Shown here: in pieces, positions 1 through 9,626 of the stretch
Layout of the letters: each line of letters begins with the position of its first letter
Position numbering within the stretch: the first letter of the stretch is position 1
Assembly: GCA_003242885.1 (NCBI GenBank)
Contig: QKMZ01000003.1
Coordinates: 434,001 to 498,000 of the forward strand
Reading direction: 5' to 3'
DNA length: 64,000 nt
Origin: Candidatus Melainabacteria bacterium
Lineage (GTDB): Bacteria; Cyanobacteriota; Vampirovibrionia; Obscuribacterales; Obscuribacteraceae
Made by a program: the position numbers and the translations under genes
Notes under the pieces: model-generated
Told to the model about the DNA's origin: nothing
The model's database searches: none
What the model saw: only the letters and a program-made list of their open reading frames with translations

Positions 1-238
1 CTTAATTGATCTTGGGAAGGCATCGTATTTCACCAATTGGTTAATTAACCTGTTGGTAAATTACTACTTTCTGACGCAAGCGTCAACCCCGGACGCCCGA
101 TGGAAGAAAACACCCAAAAGCCGCAACTACTAGGAGATACAACCAAAACACGGCGTCAAAGTGAATCTCATATCAGGCGCTAAAGTGGACTCCCCTCCAG
201 CCACAAAACACATTCCTTATATATGCAGGGCAAATACC

Positions 239-2653
239 CTATCGAATCGACAGTGTCACCGGGTCGCTGACGTAGCCGACAACCTTGCCGTCTTTATCCA
301 CTGCGGCAACGCGCACGTCATACTCACCAGCAACTGCAAAGTCGTCGCGCCACAATTCCATCTCGCCCTTTAAGCCATCAAGTGCATATTTTTTCAAACT
401 ACGCGGGGACATCGCATCTTGCCTGTAAGTGGAATTGAAGTATTCATAGTATTCAAACGGATGCGATATCTCTGCCATCACGTGACTTGCACCACCGATT
501 TTACTTGCATCAAAGTTCAGCACGAGAGACTCGTTTGACTTGGGAACCAGAGTGCCATTCTGGTGCCTATTCCATTTGCCAGGTGAAGCATGCAATTTAG
601 GAATTTCATTTTCCAAATTCAAAAACCTTACCGACATGATTTCAGTGTTAGCAGGCGAAACCGTCAATTGCAAATCTGACAACTTACCAAACAAAACCCA
701 ACTCGAAATTTCGGACAAATGAAATCTATATTTATGCGGCTTACCATCCGCTTCTATGTAGCAGCCGAGCGAACTCGCCAATGCATCAGTGGCATCAACA
801 CGCCAGAGTGAACGAGCACCTTCTTGTGTTCGATATTCGCTCAATACACCGCTCCTTCGTTCCTCCGCGCTTCCTGTCCACGACAAAAACAATGAAGGCT
901 CTTTTGCACTACTGCTGTTGGTAATCACGCAAGATGCTACAACCTCTACACAATCCAAAGCCCCCTTTTTTACAGTCTCTGCAGGCTTCAACGAAAACAC
1001 CACTACGTCGGACGTCTTTGTCTCAGGTTGCAAGTTCACATCGGTGGACGCACGCGATTGAGCTTGATCGACATTCGAATAATAATCAGATGGCACGAGG
1101 CACACTTCTCGCTTATCCCCATCAAAGCCAAATACGAGAGTATTCGGACTTTTTAGATTTAACTCCAAATCACTTTTGTTCACCAGATCCACGTTGAAAA
1201 TATTCGCTCGCAGCGTGGCTATTCTGTTATGAAGATCCGGAGGAAACAATGGTGGCATCAAGCAACCCTGCAAATTGACAAATGTCGGGTACAAGGGAAG
1301 ATGCTCAAAAGTGGAAGCTGGATTTAAAAACACCAATCGATCCGCTGTTGGATGTTTTGCAGCGAGCTCTGCTATTCTCCTTTCTAGAGCATCTTCGTAG
1401 TTGTTTGCCTCAACCCAGAGTTCCGAAGATTTGAAAGAGAGTGCCGAGAAAAGGACACAAAATACGGACGCTATTCCAATTGCACATTTCTGAAGTTTCT
1501 TCTCTGCGGAGTTATTCGTCACTGCTGGAACAATCAAAAGAGTCGCAAGAATGCAGAGAGGAACACTAACAAGATAGAAGTGACGCCCACCGGGCAAATC
1601 TCCTGCGGCATACCAGACCCTGGCCACAATGGCAAATGCCATTAACAACCACCCCGAAAGAAATAGCACTGTACGCAAAATCTTCCAATCGCGAATTATT
1701 GCAAAACGCGCCACAGCCACCATTGCCAGTGCAACATACAGCCCTATGAGAGTTCTAGAAACAGAGTCGAGATCGGCGGACTGCGCTGATGAAATAGGAA
1801 GAAAAATCCCCTGCAATAGACGCGGACTCAACAACCCCGTCAACCAAACTGAGTCAAGCACCATAGAAGAAAATCCATGATAGCCACCATATAAGGTGCC
1901 CAGCGCAATCGAACGCACAATGATGTAAACAACCAATACAAGCCAATAGAGTCGAGTTTCCTTTAGGGAAAAAACAATCGCTTTCGCCCAGGGAAGTATC
2001 TGCAATTTCGAACACACTGTGTACCAAGCCAAAACAGCAGGTATCGTCACGCCAACTTCTTTAGAAAGCAACGCGGCAGCAAATGCGCACAAGCTCAAAA
2101 CACGCGCAGTCTTGCTGCCCTCATTTTCCGAATTTAAAGAATGCAAGAACAAAACAAACGCAGTCAAATAGAAAAACGTACAAACACTATCGACTCTTCC
2201 GCATATCCACGCCACGGACTCAGCATGCAGTGGATGCGTCGCGAAAATAGCCGCAGCAAAAAAAGGAATAGAAAGACCATCAAAGCTTGCCAAATTCGCT
2301 AACAACTTGCGTGCCAGCAGAAATGTCAAAACTGTGCACGAGCAGTGGATCAACAAACATGTGATATGCCAGCCGATCGTGTTTTGATTCCAAACCAAAA
2401 CATCAAACACCAAAGGAATTAACATCATCGGACGATAATGCAGTCCCCAGAGAGGATCTTGCATCCAACAACTAGTGAAATTTTGCAGAAGCATCCATGG
2501 CTTACTACGCAGATAGTTGTAGATGTAAGTGTACTGCTGCCCGTCGTCACTTATAAACCCAGCGAAAAGCGTCGGACTGAAAGACGAAAACGCAAGAATA
2601 GCCAAGAACGCCGACGCCAGCCATTCCCTTCTACCGAGTTTAAATGCCGTCAT
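239..2653 (-). CDS. TMTC-like polytopic membrane protein (putative GT-C glycosyltransferase)
   Basis: The first half, roughly residues 15-420, is a chain of hydrophobic segments. An acidic DD motif follows the first segment (about residue 36), and a run reading FATHPLHAESVAWICGR lies near residues 135-155. That THPLH..SV.W..GR signature is typical of the TMTC/DUF1736 family of GT-C fold O-mannosyltransferase-like proteins, so glycan transfer from a lipid-linked donor at the membrane is inferred. The C-terminal 380 residues are soluble, rich in predicted strands, and do not show the TPRs usual in TMTC proteins. The gene is divergent from the membrane protein at 2887. The ATG start precedes a positively charged stretch and then the first membrane segment, but no strong Shine-Dalgarno is visible. 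Substrate unknown. Confidence 0.7.
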   Translation of the reverse strand: MTAFKLGRREWLASAFLAILAFSSFSPTLFAGFISDDGQQYTYIYNYLRSKPWMLLQNFTSCWMQDPLWGLHYRPMMLIPLVFDVLVWNQNTIGWHITCLLIHCSCTVLTFLLARKLLANLASFDGLSIPFFAAAIFATHPLHAESVAWICGRVDSVCTFFYLTAFVLFLHSLNSENEGSKTARVLSLCAFAAALLSKEVGVTIPAVLAWYTVCSKLQILPWAKAIVFSLKETRLYWLVLVVYIIVRSIALGTLYGGYHGFSSMVLDSVWLTGLLSPRLLQGIFLPISSAQSADLDSVSRTLIGLYVALAMVAVARFAIIRDWKILRTVLFLSGWLLMAFAIVARVWYAAGDLPGGRHFYLVSVPLCILATLLIVPAVTNNSAEKKLQKCAIGIASVFCVLFSALSFKSSELWVEANNYEDALERRIAELAAKHPTADRLVFLNPASTFEHLPLYPTFVNLQGCLMPPLFPPDLHNRIATLRANIFNVDLVNKSDLELNLKSPNTLVFGFDGDKREVCLVPSDYYSNVDQAQSRASTDVNLQPETKTSDVVVFSLKPAETVKKGALDCVEVVASCVITNSSSAKEPSLFLSWTGSAEERRSGVLSEYRTQEGARSLWRVDATDALASSLGCYIEADGKPHKYRFHLSEISSWVLFGKLSDLQLTVSPANTEIMSVRFLNLENEIPKLHASPGKWNRHQNGTLVPKSNESLVLNFDASKIGGASHVMAEISHPFEYYEYFNSTYRQDAMSPRSLKKYALDGLKGEMELWRDDFAVAGEYDVRVAAVDKDGKVVGYVSDPVTLSIR

Positions 2654-2886
2654 AATCCAACTGAGAAATCCACTTTGGGCTGGGCATCTTCTGACATTTC
2701 AGAATCTCCCAAAGAGACTCACTTCAGAGAAATGAAAGAACACGTACATGATACGAGAAGTAGCCCCAAAATTCGAGAGAAAAATATACCTTTCGCTATA
2801 GGAATACCCGAGTTCAGAGTGCTAAAATCGAGCATGCAAGGATCCCAGATACACCCGGTTTGCGGTTCGTTGGAGCATTATCGCTC

Positions 2887-4653
2887 ATGAGCGAGTCGAA
2901 TTCAGCCGGACGAAATCCGGCACGAATACACAACAAATACCCTGATATCAAAAAGCAATCGATTCGCACCGTTATTACTTACGCGACTCTACTGGCTACG
3001 TCTTGCACTGTCATAACCCAGCTTATCTGCCCCTCGCACTTCGAGACAGTCGACGATATAAATTTCACGCTTCTTCTTTCAGGAGTTGGGCTGACTCATT
3101 CGCCAACGTATTTGACGTGGTTTTCCAACGTTCTAATAACCTATCCGCTGATGTGGATGTTTAAAATTCTGCCAAATGTTCCGTGGTATTCAATCTATCT
3201 TTTCGGCGCACTGATATTCGGTTTTTCAATTATCGCCACTGTCCTAATGCTACGTTTCAACATAGCAGTGGGAGCTGCACTCTTTCTCACATACTATCTA
3301 CTCTTTGGCGTCTTTATTGTGAATGGGCTTCAATACACAAGCGTTGTAGCACTACTCACGCAAGCTGGCTTTCTTTTGGCATGCTGCCTTCCTTTGACAA
3401 AAAGGTTTTCAGCAAAAAATTATCCACAGAGAGCTCTCGTCGCAGCCGCGATAGCAGTTATCTCTGCAGCAATGTTGCGCTTCGAAACCTTCATGCTCGT
3501 CATATTCTTTTGCGCGATCACGGCAATTGCAATAGCACCGTGGAACACCCAAATAATAAGGCGTAACTCAAAACCTCTCATATGTTTTGCTATAGCGGCG
3601 CTGATCGGGGGCGGTCTCAAAATCGCCAACAACCTCTATTACGATACACAGCCAGTCTTCACTGGTGTTCGAGAATTCTTCAAACCATTTAGTAACATTG
3701 CAGACTCAGATCGGGCATATCAGAGCGGTGTAAAACTCAGCGAAAATGATTTCGCTCTGGTGAAACAGTATTTTGTAGCGGACCGTCAAATTTTTACCAC
3801 CGAGATGCTTTCGCAAGCAGAGGAGAAAGCACAATTACCATTCACAAGCACAAAACTTCAAGCAACTCTTAAGACACACATTCTTCCACTTTCTCTCTTG
3901 TGCCTGCTTCTCATGCCGTTATTGGATGTTCAAATTATGAGCAAACCAAGATTGCTGGTATGGTTTGCCGGTGTTTCATCGCTAATCTTATACCTAACCT
4001 TCTGGATGAAACTTCCGCCTCGACTGCATCTGGCACTTATGACTTGCGCCATGACTACGCTATTTGTCTTCATCGACAGAAAAAGGATGAAGAGCATAAT
4101 CGCTAAAACACTTCAGCTGGAAAAACCAAAGAAGATTGCCATCATCACTGGTTTGTGTGTCGCTGCAGGCTGGTTTACTTATTTGACTGTTAGTGCACTG
4201 CAGTCTGATGTAGCTTACTACAACGATAAACTAGCACGCATAACAAAGGATATTCGAAGACTAAATCCACAGCCCGGGCATCTTTACATTGTGCTTGGAA
4301 CAGCGGCACCTTATCAATACATGCGGCCCTTTCAGAACCTACGCAACTATTTTTCGAGCTTTGATATTTACAGAACCGGACTGTGGGGCATACTTCCAAA
4401 TGGCTACGACATGCTGGAAAGCCACGGTATTAGCAGCCTGCTCGATGCCTGCAAATCACAAAACGTATATTTCGTGAGTGACCAAAAAACAAATCAGCTC
4501 TTTGCAGAGTTCTGCGCAGAACACTACCAGTACCGCCCGATATTCGTTTGCGTATTCGCGGACCCTAATGCCGACCTCGAAGTGTACAGGCTTAAGTTCA
4601 AGCCTTACAATCTAAAGGCAGGCCAGCCACCATATGGAAAACATCGTGACTAG
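2887..4653 (+). CDS. Polytopic membrane protein of unknown function
   Basis: Many hydrophobic segments spread over about residues 25-430, followed by a soluble C-terminal tail. After the first membrane segment comes an acidic VDDI motif (about residue 55), placed as in GT-C glycosyltransferases of the PMT/ArnT type, so it may be another GT-C enzyme, but I do not recognise a named family. The open frame extends to a TTG at 2860. I prefer the ATG at 2887 because GGAG lies 11 nt upstream and the leader peptide otherwise has no function. The 3' end overlaps the following MFS gene by 20 nt, suggesting co-transcription. It is divergent from another polytopic putative GT-C protein, so a shared envelope-glycan role is possible but unproven. 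Confidence 0.65.
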   Translation: MSESNSAGRNPARIHNKYPDIKKQSIRTVITYATLLATSCTVITQLICPSHFETVDDINFTLLLSGVGLTHSPTYLTWFSNVLITYPLMWMFKILPNVPWYSIYLFGALIFGFSIIATVLMLRFNIAVGAALFLTYYLLFGVFIVNGLQYTSVVALLTQAGFLLACCLPLTKRFSAKNYPQRALVAAAIAVISAAMLRFETFMLVIFFCAITAIAIAPWNTQIIRRNSKPLICFAIAALIGGGLKIANNLYYDTQPVFTGVREFFKPFSNIADSDRAYQSGVKLSENDFALVKQYFVADRQIFTTEMLSQAEEKAQLPFTSTKLQATLKTHILPLSLLCLLLMPLLDVQIMSKPRLLVWFAGVSSLILYLTFWMKLPPRLHLALMTCAMTTLFVFIDRKRMKSIIAKTLQLEKPKKIAIITGLCVAAGWFTYLTVSALQSDVAYYNDKLARITKDIRRLNPQPGHLYIVLGTAAPYQYMRPFQNLRNYFSSFDIYRTGLWGILPNGYDMLESHGISSLLDACKSQNVYFVSDQKTNQLFAEFCAEHYQYRPIFVCVFADPNADLEVYRLKFKPYNLKAGQPPYGKHRD

Positions 4654-6262
4654 TCCCGACGCAGCATCGATACATGAGAGGGGCAAGGCAAAATCTGTCT
4701 GGGCGCCATTGAAACATCCTGCGTTCCGCATCCTAATGATGGGCAACATTGCAATTTTGCTAGGCGGTTGGATGCAAGACATTGCGGTAGCGTGGCTGAT
4801 GACCTCGCTTGCACCAGAACCGATGATGGTGGCACTATTGCAAACGGCAATCTACTTGCCGTTTGTTTTGCTCTCCTTGCCTGCCGGTGCGATCGCTGAC
4901 ATTTTCAATCGCCGCACAGTACTTCTGTGTGCACAGGTATGGGTTTTTGTAGGGGTAATAATTCTAGGACTGCTTACAATCAATGGTGTCATGACCTCTT
5001 GGATGCTGCTGCTTCTGTTGTTTCTCGTCGGGCTAGGCTGGGCCATGTATTCTCCAGCGTGGAATGCGCTGGCACCAGAATTGGTACCACGAGAAGAACT
5101 TGAGAATGCGATAGCACTTAATGCAGCAAGTTTTAATTTCTGCCGCGGCATAGGAGCAGCATTGGGTGGTGCGGTCGTCAGCTGCTCCGGGCCTGGGTCT
5201 GCGATACTTATAAATGCGGCAACAATGATGGCGATGCTTGCTGCACTGATCTGGTGGAAACCCACACCGAAGGACAATCATCTTCCGGCGGAACGCGTTG
5301 TAGGCGCAATGAAGGCGGGCATGCGATATGTTCGCCACTCAGAACCGCTGCGCGCAGTAATAATCAAAACAATTGTATTCGTCGCATGTGCAAGCGCTGT
5401 TTGGTCTTTCTTGCCGCTAATGGCAAAACAGCAATATGGGCTCAATGCAGCTCAATACGGGATGGTTCTCAGTCTGTTCGGCATCGGCAATTTGCTAGGT
5501 GCGACGATAATCCCCTTTGCACGGAAGCATCTCTCAATGGATTTATTGTTCATGGTCAGCGCTCTGATTTTCGCATGTACAATGGGCGCGCTCCCCTTCA
5601 TCCATAGTTTTGTCCTTGCTTGCGTAGCTATGTTCTTCGCAGGACTAGTTTGGATCATGGTCAATGCTGCGCTAAACGCCGGTGTTCTTACTTCTGTTCC
5701 GGCGTGGGTGCGCGCGCGAGCAATTGCAGTTTTCCTATTCACATTCCAAGGTTGCCTCGCTGGTGGCAGCTTGGTCTGGGGGACATTTGCATCATACACC
5801 AGCATGCCAATGACACTGCTTACAGCAGCAGCGCTCCTCGCCATCGGCACAGTCTGCTCTGCGCCGTTTAAAGTCATATCTTCGGAAAACACCGACCTTC
5901 GTACACCCCGCGCACCAGAGCCAAACATCATCAAGGACCCGCACCCGGATCATGGTCCGGTGCTCGTCACCGTTGAGTATTTGATTGATCCAGAGCGGAT
6001 GTCCGAGTTTCGGCAGGCAATGGCAGCGCTCGAAGTTCTACGTCGACGTAATGGTGCATATCAGTGGTATCTATTTGGAGATCTTGGAAAAGCAGGACGT
6101 TATGTCGAGACTTTCTTTGTGGAAAGCTGGGGCGAATACAGAAGGCACATGCAGCGCGGAACGGTAGACGACAACAACGCCGAAAAACGCGCTAACGAGT
6201 TTCACCTCGGAGATGGTCCGCCGCCCATATCTCACATGCTTGCGGAAAAACGTAAAAGTTAG
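4634..6262 (+). CDS. MFS transporter with C-terminal ABM-like domain (MFS_3/DUF894 family)
   Basis: Residues 30-405 form about twelve hydrophobic segments of an MFS permease; the loop after segment 2 reads AGAIADIFNRRTVLL, the MFS motif-A region. Residues about 435-525 form a soluble domain (VLVTVEYLIDPER, RRRNGAYQW, FFVESWGEY) like the antibiotic-biosynthesis-monooxygenase (ABM) domain found in this exporter subfamily. Full length around 540 residues matches known members related to EntS-type exporters. Likely exports a small molecule from the cytoplasm; substrate unknown. The start lies within the previous gene (20-nt overlap). The gene is convergent with the hydrolase at 6259 and their stop codons overlap. 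Confidence 0.88.
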   Translation: MENIVTSPDAASIHERGKAKSVWAPLKHPAFRILMMGNIAILLGGWMQDIAVAWLMTSLAPEPMMVALLQTAIYLPFVLLSLPAGAIADIFNRRTVLLCAQVWVFVGVIILGLLTINGVMTSWMLLLLLFLVGLGWAMYSPAWNALAPELVPREELENAIALNAASFNFCRGIGAALGGAVVSCSGPGSAILINAATMMAMLAALIWWKPTPKDNHLPAERVVGAMKAGMRYVRHSEPLRAVIIKTIVFVACASAVWSFLPLMAKQQYGLNAAQYGMVLSLFGIGNLLGATIIPFARKHLSMDLLFMVSALIFACTMGALPFIHSFVLACVAMFFAGLVWIMVNAALNAGVLTSVPAWVRARAIAVFLFTFQGCLAGGSLVWGTFASYTSMPMTLLTAAALLAIGTVCSAPFKVISSENTDLRTPRAPEPNIIKDPHPDHGPVLVTVEYLIDPERMSEFRQAMAALEVLRRRNGAYQWYLFGDLGKAGRYVETFFVESWGEYRRHMQRGTVDDNNAEKRANEFHLGDGPPPISHMLAEKRKS

Positions 6263-7935
6263 TTGGCTGAATTCGTGTTCTCAACAGAACTCTGAATTTT
6301 CACTGGCAACTCTTTTTGCATCCACGGTGGTGCACTATCCAAACCGCTATGAGCGCGCAACCAGTTCGTCACACCTTCCAGCATCATTGGAAAGAATTGT
6401 TCATTCTCGAAAATCAAATGCTCCTTAAAACCCATGAGTATCAGCGTTTTATCCTTGGTCCTTATCGCGTCATATAGTTCGATGGTACTCGATGGTTTCA
6501 CCAAAGGATCGGCGCCGCCCTGCACAATCAATACAGGCTTGTCGAGTTTCTGACACTTCTCTTTTGTGTTCTTCATAAACGCATCGAACTTTATCAATTC
6601 GTCAGTGCCTAGCTTAAAGCGAGCCTCGCGATCTTTCTTCCACTCATCGACAAGTCGCTCATCATGACTCACTTTCTCGATCACATCTTTGGTGATGTCA
6701 TAGTCATTCTTCGAACCCATGATGACTTTCCAAGCAACTTTCATTTTTGTTTTTGTGCCATTGTATCTATCAGCGGCCGGAACAGAAGATATGACTCCTA
6801 CAGCATCCTTGCAGCTAATTGCAGATTGCAGTGCGATAGCACCACCCATTGATTCTCCAAGCAGAAAAATGGGAACATCAGGCAAACCACCCTTCAACAT
6901 CGCAGCGACGTGCGAAATGTCAGACTCTGCCAATTCAAAATTTACTTTCGGCCGATCTAATTTGCACCAAGAGCCAAAGCCGCGAACATCCAGGGCAAAC
7001 ACTGTTACACCGCGGCGTGACATTGCTTTGCCAAACGCTTCATACGCTGATTTATGCAGTCCCATTCCGTGAATGCACAACAAAATTGCCCACGGTTTCT
7101 TTCCATCCGGTGGCTCCCAGGAAATAGCCGGCGCCGATTCTGGTTCTACCTCCAAAGCTTCCCACAAATCCAGCGACACCTGCGAAACATTGTGATCCTG
7201 TTTGTGAAAGCCTGCATTCTTTACGAGTGGTCGGAATGCATCAGAGGAAATATCAAAAAATCTATCTGCTTCTTTCTTCTGCCCCATCTGTTCATAAGCA
7301 TCGCGCAAACTGACGGCGGTCCAACCTATCGAAGGATCGTTTGTTTCTTTTTGATAGTCATACAGCGACTTAAAAGTTTCAATGGCTTTTGTGTAATTCT
7401 TCTCGCGCAAGTACGCATCGCCCAAACCGCGCAAAACCTTTTTCCGCAGCGGAGATTTAGGGTCGAGTTTCGGCAAAAATTTGGCGGCAGTCTCATAGTG
7501 CTGGATTGCTGGTGCTACACGTCCCTCGATGATTTCGCAGTCTCCGAGATGCTTGTGCAATCCAACGAGTTTTGCGTTGTGATTGGGAGCCTTGTCAGAC
7601 AAAAGTTTGAGCGCTTGATTGAGATGCAGAGCTGCAGATTTGAAATCTTCTTCCGCAAATTCACAGGCCGCCAATTTTGAGGCGGCCTCCGAAGCCGCAT
7701 CACCATCAGTTTTTGTAAGCTTATCGAGCTTTTCTTGCAATGCTTTCTTAGCGCCGGTGATAGCAGGTTTGTAGACCGCGTCGAATTCCACAGGTGGCTT
7801 CTCGGACGGCATCTCAGAGGAGGCATTAGCGATCTCGCCTTCTGCTAAAGCAGGCATGAACTGCATAGAAATCAAGGCTGCAACCGCTGCCACTGAAAGT
7901 TTTCTCCTGCTCCACCACTTTGATGAAACCGGCAT
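6259..7935 (-). CDS. Exported TPR-alpha/beta hydrolase fusion (monoacylglycerol lipase-like)
   Basis: The protein starts with a Sec signal peptide (charged start, hydrophobic VAAVAALISM stretch, cut near ALA|EG). Residues about 60-240 contain TPR-like helical repeats. The C-terminal half is an alpha/beta hydrolase: CIHGMGLHK (oxyanion loop), GFGSW, nucleophile elbow GESMGG, a late Asp in QGGADPLVKP and a His in FKEHLIFE, giving a complete Ser-Asp-His triad. The arrangement resembles monoacylglycerol lipase or lysophospholipase enzymes, so an extracytoplasmic lipase or esterase is inferred. The frame is open to an ATG at 7956, but GGGAG sits 8 nt before the ATG at 7935, which also gives the better signal peptide. 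Confidence 0.82.
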   Translation of the reverse strand: MPVSSKWWSRRKLSVAAVAALISMQFMPALAEGEIANASSEMPSEKPPVEFDAVYKPAITGAKKALQEKLDKLTKTDGDAASEAASKLAACEFAEEDFKSAALHLNQALKLLSDKAPNHNAKLVGLHKHLGDCEIIEGRVAPAIQHYETAAKFLPKLDPKSPLRKKVLRGLGDAYLREKNYTKAIETFKSLYDYQKETNDPSIGWTAVSLRDAYEQMGQKKEADRFFDISSDAFRPLVKNAGFHKQDHNVSQVSLDLWEALEVEPESAPAISWEPPDGKKPWAILLCIHGMGLHKSAYEAFGKAMSRRGVTVFALDVRGFGSWCKLDRPKVNFELAESDISHVAAMLKGGLPDVPIFLLGESMGGAIALQSAISCKDAVGVISSVPAADRYNGTKTKMKVAWKVIMGSKNDYDITKDVIEKVSHDERLVDEWKKDREARFKLGTDELIKFDAFMKNTKEKCQKLDKPVLIVQGGADPLVKPSSTIELYDAIRTKDKTLILMGFKEHLIFENEQFFPMMLEGVTNWLRAHSGLDSAPPWMQKELPVKIQSSVENTNSAN

Positions 7936-8106
7936 GATAAATGCTCCCGCTACCATTTGACTACCTGAAAAACCCGGTCACTTGCTTTATACTGGCAAAT
8001 AGCTAAGAGTTTACCAAACCTCGTTGTCAAACAGGCACAAACAGCAGTCAGCATATTTAGGATGCTCCCACGTAGTGCCCCTGTTGAGATTTCCTAGGCT
8101 AAGTAC

Positions 8107-9621
8107 ATGAACGCCAAAATACTGCTCACGCTTTTAGAAGATGATTTCAGCGACGATAATGTCGCGACGGCAATTGCATGGCTGAAGACAAAAAATCCAT
8201 CGAATAAATCTGCCAACAAGATTCTGCACAAAATCTTTCCTCATCCACTAATTGAAGAAGAACTCGAGTGGTTGACTACTTGGGCGAAGGAAGGAGATTG
8301 GGAATTTTTTGCCGGACACATTTATAATCTCAAAAGCGCTGTGCTTTTCGATTGGATCATTCAATTGCTGAATGCCCATCCAGATAACTCGGACACGGGA
8401 AGGGTGTGGGCAAATCTCATTCTGAACTTTCGAAACAAAGAAATCGAACAAGGCGCAGAGAAATGGCTAACCAATGAAAGACTGAACGACAATAATGCAG
8501 ACTTAGTAGTTACGGCGCTCCTAGAACTAAATCCAACACAAGAACGTGTTCAACTGGCAAAGCAAATTTACAAGCATAGCAATGACGTTTTCCTTTTGTG
8601 CGCTCTAATCAAGCACACAAAAGATTGGGAAGCTAGACATATCGGAGAAGCACTGCTTGAAGGGAAAGAAGAGCCTTGGTGCAAACAGTTTATCGCAGCA
8701 GCGCTAACAAACTGCGACTTTGAATCTCATAAGGTGAGCATCGGAAAATTCCTCGCTGATCCAAACTCGTTTGACGGCGCATATCGCTATGTACAAGACA
8801 TTTTCATGGAGCAACCCGATTCTTTGTTTCTCCTTGATTGGATTGCAGACAACTATGAATCAAAGCTAGCAAAACAACTACTTACAAAACCACTCATGAT
8901 AGAACCCGCCGATCAAAATGGAGACGTACTTTGGAATTGGTATAAAACCGGCGAAGAAAATGAGATTCGTTTTGAAATCTGCATGCGCTCATTCGACAAC
9001 GCCTGGTGTCCATTACCACCGGAAGCCGCTCAATATGTATCTTCTTGGATTGAAGCAAATAAGAAGAGTAAACTCAAAAAGTATGCGATAAATGCACTGC
9101 AACGCGTTCGGAAATCGTTCTCAACACCGGATGAAACAGAATGCTCTAAGCGCTCCGCATTGATGTCTCACATTCTCAAAACTACAGATTTCGATAACGA
9201 CTACGTTGAAGAAGCGCAAGAGCAAATTATGAAAAGCTTGAACGTATCAAATCAAGTTCATCTCACAGTGCAGCGATTCAAATCAACTAACAATTCTGAA
9301 GATTTAGAGCCAATAAGAGTTCTCTTCCAACGCTCAAGTCTTCCATTGCAGAGATACATACTGTGCGAACTGCTACCTCTTAGGCTTCAAGAGTTTTCTG
9401 ACTTAGCAATTGAAACACTGAAAGTCAAAAGACTATTGCGTAAGTTTCTTCCAGACTATAGAGACATAGGCTCAATCATTGTTGAACTTCTCCGAATTGA
9501 TCCAATGAACGAAGAAGTCCTAGTAATTGCGGAAGATTGGTTGAAAATCAAACCCGAAGAAATAGATATGGTTGTGTATGAAGACGTGAACAAACTCGTT
9601 ACCGCAGCCAAACATCAATAA
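8107..9621 (+). CDS. Alpha-solenoid (HEAT/ARM-like) protein, function unknown
   Basis: A 504-residue, mostly helical protein without signal peptide or membrane segments. Recurring units of about 30-40 residues contain Leu/Ile at regular spacing with W-A, W-L and D-W motifs (for example TTWAKEGDW, LFDWIIQLL, LLDWIADNY), suggesting helical repeats used for protein contacts. It is rich in Lys, Glu and Asn. I do not recognise a family. It is divergent from the exported hydrolase and convergent with the FAD monooxygenase 5 nt away, so it is probably transcribed alone. Confidence 0.7.
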   Translation: MNAKILLTLLEDDFSDDNVATAIAWLKTKNPSNKSANKILHKIFPHPLIEEELEWLTTWAKEGDWEFFAGHIYNLKSAVLFDWIIQLLNAHPDNSDTGRVWANLILNFRNKEIEQGAEKWLTNERLNDNNADLVVTALLELNPTQERVQLAKQIYKHSNDVFLLCALIKHTKDWEARHIGEALLEGKEEPWCKQFIAAALTNCDFESHKVSIGKFLADPNSFDGAYRYVQDIFMEQPDSLFLLDWIADNYESKLAKQLLTKPLMIEPADQNGDVLWNWYKTGEENEIRFEICMRSFDNAWCPLPPEAAQYVSSWIEANKKSKLKKYAINALQRVRKSFSTPDETECSKRSALMSHILKTTDFDNDYVEEAQEQIMKSLNVSNQVHLTVQRFKSTNNSEDLEPIRVLFQRSSLPLQRYILCELLPLRLQEFSDLAIETLKVKRLLRKFLPDYRDIGSIIVELLRIDPMNEEVLVIAEDWLKIKPEEIDMVVYEDVNKLVTAAKHQ

Positions 9622-9626
9622 ATTCA

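Noticed and set aside
32..57. Palindrome GGTTAATTAACC with flanking ACCAA/TTGGT near the window start
   Set aside because: Attractive as an operator or terminator, but the upstream gene is outside the window, so nothing supports a role.
2438..2890. 150-residue plus-strand frame opposite the TMTC-like gene start
   Set aside because: Low-complexity, basic composition typical of an antisense shadow; it overlaps two better genes.
7054..7680. 208-residue plus-strand frame inside the hydrolase gene
   Set aside because: Antisense to a gene with clear motifs; rich in Phe, Arg and Cys, as expected for a shadow frame.
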